Of a stretch of DNA of 64,000 bases, positions 1 to 7,632 are shown piece after piece. The stretch comes from Propionicimonas sp020161015 (GTDB taxonomy: Bacteria; Actinomycetota; Actinomycetes; Propionibacteriales; Propionibacteriaceae). Location: NCBI RefSeq assembly GCF_964266745.1, contig NZ_CAXWGX010000002.1:26504-90503 (forward strand). The letters run 5' to 3'. The stretch's first letter is position 1; each line of letters begins with the position of its first letter. The position numbers were made by a program, and so were the translations under genes. Under the pieces are notes generated by a model. It was not told the DNA's origin, did no database searches, and worked only from the letters and a program-made list of their open reading frames with translations.

Positions 1-1
1 C

Positions 2-451
2 GCCGCCAACCACGGCCTGGACGCCCGGGACGTCTCCCGGGAGCTCAGCCCGAAAGGACGGACGCAGGCGCGCGAGGTCGGTGAGGTGCTCGGCCCGCAA
101 CGGGTCGAGCTCGTGCTCAGCTCGTCCGCCACCAGGGCCCGCCAGACCACGGAGCTGCTGAACCTGCGCGCCCCGATCCGCTACCTCGACCGGCTGTACA
201 ACGCCGGCACCCGCCAGCTCCTCGCCGAACTGTCCGGGGTGGAGGACCGGGTACTGACGGTCCTGGTGGTCGGCCACGCGCCCGGCATCCCGGCCCTTGC
301 CAGCAGCCTCGCCGACCGCCGGCACTCCAGCGGTGAGGCGTTGTCGATGATCCGGTACAACTTCCCCCCGGCCACGCTGGTCGGGCTGGAGTTCTTCGGC
401 GGCTGGTCGGCGCTGGCGGAGGCCCGGCTGTTCACCGCCCGCCACCCCTGA
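2..451 (+). CDS. SixA-like phosphohistidine phosphatase, 5' truncated
   Basis: This is the C-terminal part of a histidine-phosphatase (SixA-like) protein. Such enzymes remove phosphate from histidine or small substrates through a phospho-histidine intermediate. The reading frame is open from the first bases of the window, so the N-terminal RHG motif lies upstream and cannot be seen. Visible family features are a stretch reading SRELSPKGRTQAREVG, the TRARQTTELL segment that lines the active site, and the second catalytic histidine in VVGHAPGI. The stop lies 1 base before the 3' end of the convergent Dyp peroxidase gene. The true substrate cannot be told from sequence. Confidence 0.85.
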   Translation, partial: AANHGLDARDVSRELSPKGRTQAREVGEVLGPQRVELVLSSSATRARQTTELLNLRAPIRYLDRLYNAGTRQLLAELSGVEDRVLTVLVVGHAPGIPALASSLADRRHSSGEALSMIRYNFPPATLVGLEFFGGWSALAEARLFTARHP

Positions 452-452
452 G

Positions 453-1700
453 CTACTCGAAGAGCCCGCGCGCGATCCAGTCGCCCTTGCCGAACCCGCC
501 AGGGATCGCGAACACCGCCGAGCCGACGGCGTGCGTCCAGTCGTTGAGGGCGTCGCCGGCATCCAGCCGGTTCTGGATGGGCACGAACTGCTGGGCGATG
601 TTGGCGCAGAAGGCGAGGAACACCAGACCCGCGGAGGTCGCGGGGCCGTCCCCGGAGGCCTCGGTGAGGGTGTAGTTCAGGCCGCGGCGCAGGATCCGGC
701 GGCCGTTGTTCTCCAGCGGGTGCGAGCGGCGCGCGTGCGCGTCGAGGGCGATCACCGGCGCGCCGGCGGCGTCCGTCGCACCCAGGTCGAGCGCGTCGGT
801 CTCGAGGGTCCCGGTGAGCGGGGCGCCGGTGTCCAGCCGCCGTCCGATCACCTTCTCCTGGCGGTCGCGGGTGGTCCGGTCCCAGAAGTCGAGGTCCATC
901 TCGATGCGGCGCACGACCAGGCAGGTGCCCCCGGCGAACCACGGCAGGGGGTCGTCGGCCCACACCGCGGCGTCGAGGTCGGGGCCGGTGGGGTTGCCGG
1001 TCCCGTCGAGCTGGCCGAAGAGGTTGCGCCCCGTCACCGGCGCCCCGCTGGCGTCCGTGCCCCGCCAGGAGCCCTCCTGCACCCAGGCCGGGCGTGCGAA
1101 GGTGGCCGCGTCGCGGGTGAGGCGACGGGCGACGTAGTCCACGGTGGTGGCGTCGTCCGCGGCCACGATCGCGAGCACGTCGCCGCCGTTCCAGCGGTCC
1201 TGGAGCCGGTCGTGACGCATCGCCGGGATCTCGACGAAGCCGTCGGGACGCCGCCGCAGCAGGCCCGGCAGGGTGAACACGCGCGGCCCCAGCCCCACCG
1301 TGACGCTCAGCGAGACCCCTGAGCGGGCCAGCTCGGGCGTGGGATCGCCCGGCACCGGCGTGCCGGCCATGGCGGACTGGATGTCGCCGCTCCACAGCTT
1401 GAGCAGCTTCACCAGGGGCTCCACGGCCAGGTCGTGCAGGCTGAACGCCAGCAGGCGGGTGACCGCGGGGGTGGGGGTGACGATCCCGGCCTGGTGCACC
1501 TCGTGCGGTGAGTAGTCCCTGCCGACGACCGTCTCGACCGGCGCGGACGCAGGGGCGCCCGCACGCGCGAGGGCGGCACCGGCGAGGCCGCCGGCCAGCG
1601 CCCCGGCACCGGCCGCTCCGGCGTAGCCGAACAGCCGTCGGCGGCCGAGGCCGGGCTCCATCCCGTCCCCGGCCGGCGGCACGCCCGGCTCGTCCGGCAT
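453..1700 (-). CDS. Tat-exported Dyp-type haem peroxidase
   Basis: A 415-residue dye-decolourising peroxidase that reduces peroxide with haem outside the membrane. The N terminus carries a twin-arginine signal (GRRRLFGYAGAAG, residues about 18-31) followed by a hydrophobic Ala/Gly stretch, so it should be exported folded with haem. The Dyp signature G-x-x-D-G is present as GQLDGTGNP. A C-terminal region holds the proximal histidine (RRSHPLENN) and the distal arginine stretch (GRRILRRG). The ATG overlaps the stop of the upstream copper chaperone gene as TGATG, so the two are translationally coupled. In Streptomyces lividans the Dyp protein DtpA works with an extracellular copper chaperone, which makes a copper-linked role here a reasonable inference. 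EfeB-type iron roles seem less likely because efeU and efeO are absent. Confidence 0.9.
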   Translation of the reverse strand: MPDEPGVPPAGDGMEPGLGRRRLFGYAGAAGAGALAGGLAGAALARAGAPASAPVETVVGRDYSPHEVHQAGIVTPTPAVTRLLAFSLHDLAVEPLVKLLKLWSGDIQSAMAGTPVPGDPTPELARSGVSLSVTVGLGPRVFTLPGLLRRRPDGFVEIPAMRHDRLQDRWNGGDVLAIVAADDATTVDYVARRLTRDAATFARPAWVQEGSWRGTDASGAPVTGRNLFGQLDGTGNPTGPDLDAAVWADDPLPWFAGGTCLVVRRIEMDLDFWDRTTRDRQEKVIGRRLDTGAPLTGTLETDALDLGATDAAGAPVIALDAHARRSHPLENNGRRILRRGLNYTLTEASGDGPATSAGLVFLAFCANIAQQFVPIQNRLDAGDALNDWTHAVGSAVFAIPGGFGKGDWIARGLFE

Positions 1701-2254
1701 CAGGCCGACGGGCTCATGCTCGGCATCGGGGAGTGGTAGTGGTCCTCCTCCTCGACGAACTCCTTCACCGGCGCGGTGACCGGCAGCGAGCTGCCGTCGG
1801 AGAAGTGCAGGGTGAGGTTCACCTCGTCGCCGACCGCCAGCTCCTTCTTCAGCATCATCAGCATCACGTGGTAGCCGCCCGGGGCGAGGTGGAGGTGGCT
1901 GCCGGCGGGGACGACCGCGCCGTCCTTCGCCTCCTGCATCACCATGGCGCCGTCCTTCATCACCATCTCGTGCACCTGCACCATGCCGGCGTCCGCGTAG
2001 TCGGCGCCGACCAGCTTCACGTCCGTCTCGCCGGAGTTGACGATGGTCATGAAGGCTCCGGTCATGCTCGCGTCCTTGGCGCCGGTGGTGGTGCGCACCC
2101 ACGGGCTCTCGACGATGAGCATGGACGTGGCTCCCGCGGACGCCGTCCCGGCCGCCGACCCCATCGGCGCCGGTGCCCCCGGGGTGGAACTCGCGCAGCC
2201 GGTGGCGCCCGCGAGGGCGACCAGGACCGCCACGCCGGTGATCAGCCTTCGCAT
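1700..2254 (-). CDS. PCu(A)C-type copper chaperone lipoprotein
   Basis: A 184-residue exported copper-binding protein of the PCu(A)C (DUF461) family, which hands Cu(I) to extracytoplasmic copper enzymes. A lipoprotein signal is clear: MRRLITGVAVLVALAGATGC, with the lipobox cysteine at about residue 20. The Cu ligand set of the family is visible as H-E-M (VQVHEMVM), several Met, and the H-x-M of GGYHVMLMM. A late His-rich tail (EEDHYHSPMPSMSPS) adds possible ligands. The ATG at 2254 has a GGGAG ribosome site 5 bases upstream; a GTG one codon earlier is also possible. It is followed by a Dyp peroxidase with a 1-base overlap, forming a two-gene operon. Confidence 0.88.
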   Translation of the reverse strand: MRRLITGVAVLVALAGATGCASSTPGAPAPMGSAAGTASAGATSMLIVESPWVRTTTGAKDASMTGAFMTIVNSGETDVKLVGADYADAGMVQVHEMVMKDGAMVMQEAKDGAVVPAGSHLHLAPGGYHVMLMMLKKELAVGDEVNLTLHFSDGSSLPVTAPVKEFVEEEDHYHSPMPSMSPSA

Positions 2255-2400
2255 CACATCTCCCTCATCTCTGTGCGGTCATTCTTGCCGACTCCCGCCG
2301 TGCGTGCCCAACGACGAGTCCACCGAACCCCCGGCGCGCGACGCCGGTCGCCACTAGCGTGGGAGGAACGGAGGCGGGCTCGTCTCGACGCACGGACAGG

Positions 2401-2416
2401 ATACCCCCTAGGGTAT
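2401..2416. promoter_or_regulatory. CstR/CsoR-type operator upstream of the SQR gene
   Basis: The 16-bp near-palindrome ATACCCCCTAGGGTAT resembles the operators of CsoR/CstR-family repressors (TACCC...GGGTA halves). An identical 16-mer sits in front of the thioredoxin-CstR operon at 4890-4905. The right half runs into a -10-like TATGCT (2414-2419), which fits repression by occlusion. The gene start with a ribosome site follows at 2457. Confidence 0.8.
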
Positions 2417-2456
2417 GCTTCGGTCGTCGGCGGAGCTGCCGGCAGAAGGAGTGGTA

Positions 2457-3911
2457 ATGGCAGAGGTCGTCATTCTGGGAGCGGGGGTGTCAGGCCATAC
2501 CGCCGCACTGCACCTCCGTCGCCTGTTGGGCAGGCAGCACACCGTCACCGTGGTGTCGCCGAACTCCCAGTGGAACTGGATCCCGTCCAACATCTGGGTG
2601 GGCGTGGGCGAGATGGGCAAGTCCGACGTGGTGTTCCCACTCGCCCCGGTGTACGCGAGGAAGGGCATCGGCTTCCACCAGGCGAAGGCGGTCGCGATCC
2701 GGCCGAAGGGCGACCGGGACGACTCCCGCGGCGCGGTCGACATCGAGTTCACCTCGCCGGACAAGGCGGGGACGACCCAGCGGATCCGCTACGACTACCT
2801 GATCAACGCGACCGGCCCGAAGCTGCGGTTCGAGGCCACCGAGGGCATGGGTCCCGGCGGCTACACCCAGTCGGTGTGCACGGCCGACCACGCCGTCGAG
2901 GCCAACGAGAAGCTGCGCGAGGTGATCGCGGTGCTGAAGACCGGCACCCCGCAGACCCTGGTGATCGGCATGGGGCACGGCACCTGCACCTGTGAGGGCG
3001 CGGCGTTCGAGTACGTGTTCAACGTCGACCACGAACTGCGCGAGGCCGGCGTCCGTGACCTCGCCCGGGTGGTCTACCTGACCAACGAGGCGGCCCTGGG
3101 CGACTTCGGCGTCGACGGCATGGTGTTCGACCAGCAGGGCTTCCAGACCACGAGCGAGCTGTGGACGGGCTCCCTGTTCCGCGAGCGCAACGTCGAGGCG
3201 ATCCTCGGGGCGCACGTGTCCAGGGTCGAGGACGGGCTGATCCACTACGAGACGCTCGACGGCACCACGCACACGCTCGGCTTCGACTTCGCGATGCTCA
3301 TTCCGCCGTTCGGCGGCGTGCCGCTGAAGGCGTTCGACGCCGACGACAACGACATCACCGCCGAGATCTTCGCCCCGTCCGGCTTCATGAAGGTGGACGC
3401 CGACTACACCGCCAAGCCCTACGAGGAGTGGCGCGCGGAGGACTGGCCCACCACCTACGCCGCGCCGGGCTACGACAACGTCTGGGCGGTCGGGATCGCG
3501 TTCGCTCCTCCCCACCAGATCTCGCGGCCCAGGAAGTCGGCGAACGGGACGATGATCGCGCCCTCCCCGCCCCGCACGGGCATGCCGTCGGGCGTGATGG
3601 GCAAGACCGTCGCCATGACCATCGCCGACCGCATCAAGAACGGCCCCGGCGCCCCGGCACACACCGCCTCCATGGCGCGGATGGGCGCGGCGTGCGTCGC
3701 GTCGGCCGGCACCGGCCTCACGAAGGGTTCCGCGGCGGCGATGACCATGCTGCCGGTCGTGCCCGACTACCAGCGCTTCACCACCGGACGCGACGAGCGG
3801 GAGACCCGCGGCGAGCTCGGCCTGCACGGCCACTGGGTGAAGCTGATGCTCCACTACCTCTTCCTCTACAAGGCCAAGGCCCGTCCGGGCTGGCAGCTGA
3901 TTCCGGAGTGA
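2457..3911 (+). CDS. sulfide:quinone oxidoreductase-like FAD flavoprotein
   Basis: A 484-residue two-dinucleotide-fold flavoprotein resembling sulfide:quinone oxidoreductases. These oxidise sulfide to polysulfide or persulfide at the membrane and pass electrons to quinone. The N terminus has the FAD-binding VVILGAGVSGHTAALHLRR. Redox cysteines occur in SVCTADHA and in the C-x-C of GHGTCTCEGAAF, with more in the C-terminal MGAACVASAG segment. The C terminus ends in an amphipathic HWVKLMLHYLFLYKAK stretch, typical of SQR membrane anchoring. The start is ATG 2457 behind AGAAGGAG; an in-frame ATG at 2415 lies inside the operator and is rejected. Control by a CstR operator supports a sulfide-related role. 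The exact class is not certain. Confidence 0.85.
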   Translation: MAEVVILGAGVSGHTAALHLRRLLGRQHTVTVVSPNSQWNWIPSNIWVGVGEMGKSDVVFPLAPVYARKGIGFHQAKAVAIRPKGDRDDSRGAVDIEFTSPDKAGTTQRIRYDYLINATGPKLRFEATEGMGPGGYTQSVCTADHAVEANEKLREVIAVLKTGTPQTLVIGMGHGTCTCEGAAFEYVFNVDHELREAGVRDLARVVYLTNEAALGDFGVDGMVFDQQGFQTTSELWTGSLFRERNVEAILGAHVSRVEDGLIHYETLDGTTHTLGFDFAMLIPPFGGVPLKAFDADDNDITAEIFAPSGFMKVDADYTAKPYEEWRAEDWPTTYAAPGYDNVWAVGIAFAPPHQISRPRKSANGTMIAPSPPRTGMPSGVMGKTVAMTIADRIKNGPGAPAHTASMARMGAACVASAGTGLTKGSAAAMTMLPVVPDYQRFTTGRDERETRGELGLHGHWVKLMLHYLFLYKAKARPGWQLIPE

Positions 3912-3913
3912 CC

Positions 3914-4093
3914 ATGACACACCTGACCATGCACGAGCCCACCGGCGGCGGCGACCCCGTGGTCGACCTCTCCGGTGCCCCCCTGCCGACGAAGAAGACC
4001 CTGGACATGCGGCGCAACCTGCCGTTCCAGTTCACCCGGTTCCTGGCGTTCAACTCCCGGATCATGCGGATGGTGATCAAGGGCCACCACTAG
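3914..4093 (+). CDS. 59-residue basic protein coupled to SQR-like gene
   Basis: This small reading frame starts 2 bases after the stop of the SQR-like gene and ends 18 bases before a strong hairpin terminator, so it belongs to the same transcript. The N-terminal half is polar. The C-terminal half is basic and amphipathic (DMRRNLPFQFTRFLAFNSR, then MVIKGHH), suggesting membrane or protein association. I do not recognise a named family. Its placement suggests an accessory to the flavoprotein, for example in membrane docking or electron transfer, but that is inference from context only. Confidence 0.75.
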   Translation: MTHLTMHEPTGGGDPVVDLSGAPLPTKKTLDMRRNLPFQFTRFLAFNSRIMRMVIKGHH

Positions 4094-4110
4094 GCCCGTC
4101 CGGACGACGA

Positions 4111-4144
4111 ACGAGGCTGCCACCCGTGCGGGTGGCAGCCTCGT
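4111..4144. terminator. bidirectional hairpin terminator
   Basis: A perfect 15-bp inverted repeat (ACGAGGCTGCCACCC / GGGTGGCAGCCTCGT) with a GTGC loop lies between the converging SQR and CstR transcripts. It can serve both strands. No strong T-run follows, as is usual in GC-rich actinobacteria. Confidence 0.8.
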
Positions 4145-4165
4145 GTCGCGTCGGGTGCGGGCCGT

Positions 4166-4498
4166 TCAGGCCAGCGAGAGGAAGAGCTTCTCCAGGGAGG
4201 CGGTGTCGACGCCGCCCTCGGGGCCGGATTCGGTGATGCACTGGCGCAGGCCCGCCGCGATGACGGCGAAGCCGGCCCGGTCGAGGGCCTTGGAGACCGC
4301 GGCGAGCTGGGTGACGATGTCGGCGCAGTCGCGTCCGTCCTCGATCATGCGGATGATGCCGCCGATCTGTCCCTGCGCCCGCTTCAGCCGCTTGAGCACT
4401 CCGCTGAGCTCGTCGGTGTCGAGTTGCATGCTTGCGGCCCCTTCGGTCTGGCGGATGAGAGCGATCATACCGGCCGGAGTATGGGCCGAGGGGCTCAT
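4166..4498 (-). CDS. cstR: CstR-like persulfide-sensing repressor (CsoR family)
   Basis: A 110-residue all-helical CsoR/RcnR/CstR-family repressor. The core is RLKRAQGQIGGIIRMIEDGRDC. Two cysteines are present (GRDCADI and LRQCITES), while the histidine that Cu(I)-sensing CsoR proteins carry four residues before the second cysteine is replaced by glycine (GLRQC). That C-C pattern without His is the mark of CstR, which senses persulfide or polysulfide. The ATG at 4498 overlaps the thioredoxin stop as ATGA; an internal ATG 23 codons later is a possible alternative start. Two identical operators flanking the region make autoregulation, and control of the SQR gene, likely. Confidence 0.85.
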   Translation of the reverse strand: MSPSAHTPAGMIALIRQTEGAASMQLDTDELSGVLKRLKRAQGQIGGIIRMIEDGRDCADIVTQLAAVSKALDRAGFAVIAAGLRQCITESGPEGGVDTASLEKLFLSLA

Positions 4499-4872
4499 GC
4501 GGTCGTCTCCGCCGCCTGCTGTTCGGCCAATTCGGCGCGAACGGCGTCCATGTCTGCGGCGCGGACGGCGCCGATCAGCTCCTCCAGCGCGGGCGCGGGC
4601 ATCGCGCCGGGCTGGGCGTAGACGAGGATGCCCTCGCGGAACACCATCAGGGTCGGGATGGACATGATCCGGGCGGCACCGGCGAGCTCACGCTCCGCCT
4701 CCGTGTCGACCTTGCCGAACACCAGGTCGGGGTGCTGCTCCGAGGCCGCCTCGAACACCGGCGCGAACATCCGGCACGGTCCGCACCAGGCGGCCCAGAA
4801 ATCGACGAGCACGATGTCGTTGTCCGACACGGTCTGCTCGAAGTTGGCGGCGGTCAGGGTGGTGGTGGCCAT
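4495..4872 (-). CDS. thioredoxin
   Basis: A 125-residue cytoplasmic thioredoxin with the redox motif WCGPC at about residues 29-33 in VDFWAAWCGPCRMFAPV and the cis-proline segment SIPTLMVF. It has a C-terminal extension of about 20 Ala/Glu-rich residues beyond the usual fold. A good ribosome site (AAGGAG) precedes the ATG, and the CstR-type operator lies at 4890-4905, immediately upstream. It is cotranscribed with cstR with a 4-base overlap. In CstR regulons, thiol-disulfide proteins help turn over persulfides, so this thioredoxin probably reduces protein or low-molecular persulfides. Confidence 0.92.
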   Translation of the reverse strand: MATTTLTAANFEQTVSDNDIVLVDFWAAWCGPCRMFAPVFEAASEQHPDLVFGKVDTEAERELAGAARIMSIPTLMVFREGILVYAQPGAMPAPALEELIGAVRAADMDAVRAELAEQQAAETTA

Positions 4873-4889
4873 GCGAACTCCTTCTCTGT

Positions 4890-4905
4890 ATACCCCCTAG
4901 GGTAT
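4890..4905. promoter_or_regulatory. CstR/CsoR-type operator upstream of thioredoxin-cstR
   Basis: The 16-mer ATACCCCCTAGGGTAT is identical to the one at 2401-2416. Read on the minus strand it runs into TATACA, a likely -10 box, followed by the ribosome site AAGGAG and the thioredoxin start. Confidence 0.8.
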
Positions 4906-4929
4906 CACGAACGCTGCGTCGCCCGCCGG

Positions 4930-6282
4930 TCAGGGCCGTGCGGGACGACCCGGAAGCTCGATCCAGAACGTCGAGCCCTGACCGGGGACGGAGTCCACAC
5001 CGTAGCGCCCCCGGTGCGCGGTCACGATGGCCGCCACGATGGCCAGGCCCAGGCCGGACCCACGCTCACCGGTGTCCCGCACCCGGTAGAAGCGGTCGAA
5101 CACCCGGGGCAGCTCCTGGGGCGGGATGCCGCGACCCCGATCGGCAACCAGGACGCGGACCACGGGTCCCCGCTGCTCGGCCGAGAGGGTGACGGGCGTG
5201 CCGTCGTCGGAGTACTTGACCGCGTTGGCCACCAGGGCGGTGAGCGCCTGGCGAAGACGGTCGGAGTCGGCCAGCACGCCGGTGGCCCCCGACCGCTGGA
5301 CGGTCACCCGGCGTCCCGGCTCACGCACCCGCAGGTCGGCGGCCAGGTCCTCCAGTACCTCCCCCAGTTCGAGCGGACGCAGGTCCAGCGCTGCGCCGTC
5401 GCTCAGCGCCGTCAGGTCCAGCAGGTCGTCGACGATCCGTCCCATGCGACCGGCCTCCGCGTTGATCCGGCGCATCGCGTCCGCCACCTGATCCTCGCCG
5501 ACTAGGCCGCCCTGGGCGTAGAGCGAGGAGTAGCCCCGCAGGGTCGTCAACGGCGTCCGCAGCTCGTGGCTGGCGTCGGCGACGAAGCGGCGCAGCTGCT
5601 CCTGGCCGGCGGACGTGGTGGTGACCATCGCGTTGAAGGCCGCCCCCAGCCGTCCCGCCTCCGTCGCCGGGTGGTCGGTCTCGACAAGGACGGGGTCGCG
5701 TCCACCGGTGGCGGTGACGTGCTCTGCCGCCGCGGTCAGCCGGGCGATCGGGCGCAGCCCCAGCCGGTCCACCCAGTAGCTCACGAGCAGGGTGATCGCC
5801 GCCACCGCGAGCCACGCCAGCGCCAGGGCGATGACCAGCCGGCGCGAGGCCGCCTCCACCCCGCCCATCGACAGCGCGACGACCACCGTCCGCTGGGCCA
5901 GCGGCGCCTCGACCAGCCGGACCCGCTCGCCCGACCCCCCGGTCGTGGCACGGGTCACCGGGCCGGCGTCCCGCTCGTTGCCCAGCAGCACCGGCACCAG
6001 GCCGGGCTCCGCGTCGGGGGCGAGCACGGTGTTCAGCGTCCCGTTCAGCTTGTGGATGCCGACGTAGACGTCGGTGAGCAGGTCGGCTGCGGCGCCCGTC
6101 CCTGCCTCCGCCCGGGTCGAGACCGCGACCAGCGCCTTCGTGTTCGCCGAGAGGACGCGGAGGCGCTCGTCCACCTGCGAGACGAGGTACGACCGCTGCA
6201 CGAGGGCCACGCCGGCGAAAGCCAGCGCGACGACGACCAGCAGCGTGCTGATCGCCACGACGAGCCGGCGGCGCAGGGTCAT
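4930..6282 (-). CDS. two-component sensor histidine kinase
   Basis: A 450-residue membrane kinase. The first transmembrane helix is at residues about 7-29, an extracytoplasmic sensor domain spans about 30-147, a second helix about 148-170, then a HAMP linker. The phosphoacceptor is H239 in FVADASHELRTPL. The ATPase domain has an N-box (ALVANAVKYS), G1 box (DRGRGIPP), F-box (FDRFYRV) and G2 box (GSGLGLAIV). The ATG overlaps the stop of the response-regulator gene as TGATG. The architecture is that of the TrcS/MprB-type OmpR-system kinases of actinobacteria. The signal is unknown. The divergent secreted protein at 7105 is a candidate target because it shares the intergenic region with the regulator. 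Confidence 0.93.
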   Translation of the reverse strand: MTLRRRLVVAISTLLVVVALAFAGVALVQRSYLVSQVDERLRVLSANTKALVAVSTRAEAGTGAAADLLTDVYVGIHKLNGTLNTVLAPDAEPGLVPVLLGNERDAGPVTRATTGGSGERVRLVEAPLAQRTVVVALSMGGVEAASRRLVIALALAWLAVAAITLLVSYWVDRLGLRPIARLTAAAEHVTATGGRDPVLVETDHPATEAGRLGAAFNAMVTTTSAGQEQLRRFVADASHELRTPLTTLRGYSSLYAQGGLVGEDQVADAMRRINAEAGRMGRIVDDLLDLTALSDGAALDLRPLELGEVLEDLAADLRVREPGRRVTVQRSGATGVLADSDRLRQALTALVANAVKYSDDGTPVTLSAEQRGPVVRVLVADRGRGIPPQELPRVFDRFYRVRDTGERGSGLGLAIVAAIVTAHRGRYGVDSVPGQGSTFWIELPGRPARP

Positions 6283-6968
6283 CACGACTCCCGGACGGCG
6301 TACCCGATGCCGCGCACCGTGTGGATCAGCCGCGGCTCCTGGGCGTCCACCTTCTTGCGCAGGCTGGAGATGAAGGACTCGATGATCGCCGACTCGCCAC
6401 CGAAGTCGTACTGCCAGACCTGGTCGAGGATCTGGCCGCGGGTCACCACGCGTCCGGCGTTGGCCATCAGGCAGGCGAGCAGCTTGAACTCGGTGGCGGA
6501 CAGCGTGAGCTCGCGCCCGCCCCTCCAGACGCGGTGCGCGTCGGCGTCGAGCACCAGGTCGGCCACCTGCCAGCGGGACGGCTCCGGCTGGCCGCCGCGG
6601 CGTCGCAGCGCCACCTGGACACGCGCGACCAGCTCTTCCAGCGCGAAGGGCTTCACCACGTAGTCGTCGCCGCCGGAGGTCAGCCCGCGCACGCGGTCGG
6701 ACGTCGTCCCGCGCGCGGTCAGGAAGATCACCGCCGCCTGGCTGCCCGCGGCGCGCAGCCGGCGCAGCACCTCGTAGCCGTCGAGGTCGGGCAGCTGGAT
6801 GTCGAGCACGACGACCTGCGGGTCGAGCGTGGCGGCCGCGGCCAGCGCCGCCGCTCCGGTGGCGGCGGACTCCACCGTGCAGCCCTGGAGCCGCAGCGCT
6901 GCGCCGACGAGGAACGAGATGTTCTCCTCGTCGTCGACCACGAGCACGCGAGGGCCGGCTGTCTCCAC
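6282..6968 (-). CDS. OmpR-family response regulator
   Basis: A 228-residue response regulator. The receiver has the acidic pair DDEE (residues 12-15), phosphoacceptor D56 in VVVLDIQLPD, T84 in IFLTARG and K106 in YVVKPFAL. The C-terminal winged helix shows the OmpR pattern LSATEFKLLACL and SSLRKKVD, ending in VRGIGYAVRES. It is the first gene of the operon with the kinase downstream. The 136-bp region to the divergent secreted protein gene at 7105 probably carries the promoters for both sides. Confidence 0.95.
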   Translation of the reverse strand: METAGPRVLVVDDEENISFLVGAALRLQGCTVESAATGAAALAAAATLDPQVVVLDIQLPDLDGYEVLRRLRAAGSQAAVIFLTARGTTSDRVRGLTSGGDDYVVKPFALEELVARVQVALRRRGGQPEPSRWQVADLVLDADAHRVWRGGRELTLSATEFKLLACLMANAGRVVTRGQILDQVWQYDFGGESAIIESFISSLRKKVDAQEPRLIHTVRGIGYAVRES

Positions 6969-7104
6969 GGGTACAAGATGCCAGCAACCGCCACCGCGGA
7001 CGAGCCGACCCGCACCGGCTTCCAGCAGATCTCCAGCTTTCCTTGACGCCGCCTCCAGCCCGGCCCGCCAGTCTCGTCACGAGAGCACACCGGGAGGGGA
7101 AGTC

Positions 7105-7593
7105 ATGAGGTTCGTCCGGTCCATCGTCGCGGGAGCCGCCGTCGTGGTCGCCGGAGGCGTCCTGTACGCCGGCCAGGCCGCAGCGGACCCGTCCACGCCG
7201 ACACCGTCGCCCACCGCGTCCACGGCCGTGGGGACGGCGGCGGCCCGGGGCGCGGGCGTGGCCTGGTTCTACCGTGCCCTGACCGTTGACCAGCGCCGGT
7301 GCCTCGCCGACGCGGGACTCCAGCGTCCCAAGGGTGCGCTGAGCGATGCCCAGCGCACCGAGCTCGCCGGCCAGGTGCGCGCCGCGCTGAAGGAATGTGG
7401 GGTCGAGCTTCCCGACAAGCTCGCCGGGCGCGACCGCCTGGGCTTCGGCTGGGCGTCCCTGAGCGTCGAACAGCAGCGGTGCCTCGCCGGCACGGAGCTC
7501 ACCCGTCCATTCGGACGCCTCACCGACGCCCAGCGCGCCGCCCTGAAGCAGTCCCTGGTGGACGCCGCCGCCGCGTGCGGCGTCGCCCGCTGA
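7105..7593 (+). CDS. secreted protein with two Cys-containing repeats
   Basis: A 162-residue protein with a signal peptide (MRFVRSIVAGAAVVVAGGVLYAG, cleavage near AQAAAD) and a Thr/Pro/Ser linker. The mature part is two imperfect repeats of about 45 residues. The first begins ALTVDQRRCLADAGL and ends ALKECGVEL; the second begins SLSVEQQRCLAGTEL and ends AAAACGVAR. Each repeat has one early and one late cysteine, plausibly forming one disulfide per repeat. The start is ATG 7105 behind GGGAGGGGA. I do not recognise a family. Divergence from the two-component operon suggests it is regulated by it or modulates it. Confidence 0.8.
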   Translation: MRFVRSIVAGAAVVVAGGVLYAGQAAADPSTPTPSPTASTAVGTAAARGAGVAWFYRALTVDQRRCLADAGLQRPKGALSDAQRTELAGQVRAALKECGVELPDKLAGRDRLGFGWASLSVEQQRCLAGTELTRPFGRLTDAQRAALKQSLVDAAAACGVAR

Positions 7594-7632
7594 GGCGGCC
7601 CGCGTCCCGCCCTGTCGCCGCGCGCCCGCCCC

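Noticed and set aside
2415..2456. Longer start for the SQR-like gene at ATG 2415
   Set aside because: It lies within the CstR operator and the -10 region and has no ribosome site; ATG 2457 has AGAAGGAG.
4166..4498. Copper-sensing CsoR
   Set aside because: The His of the Cys-His-Cys copper site is replaced, and the linked genes are sulfur-related rather than copper ATPases.
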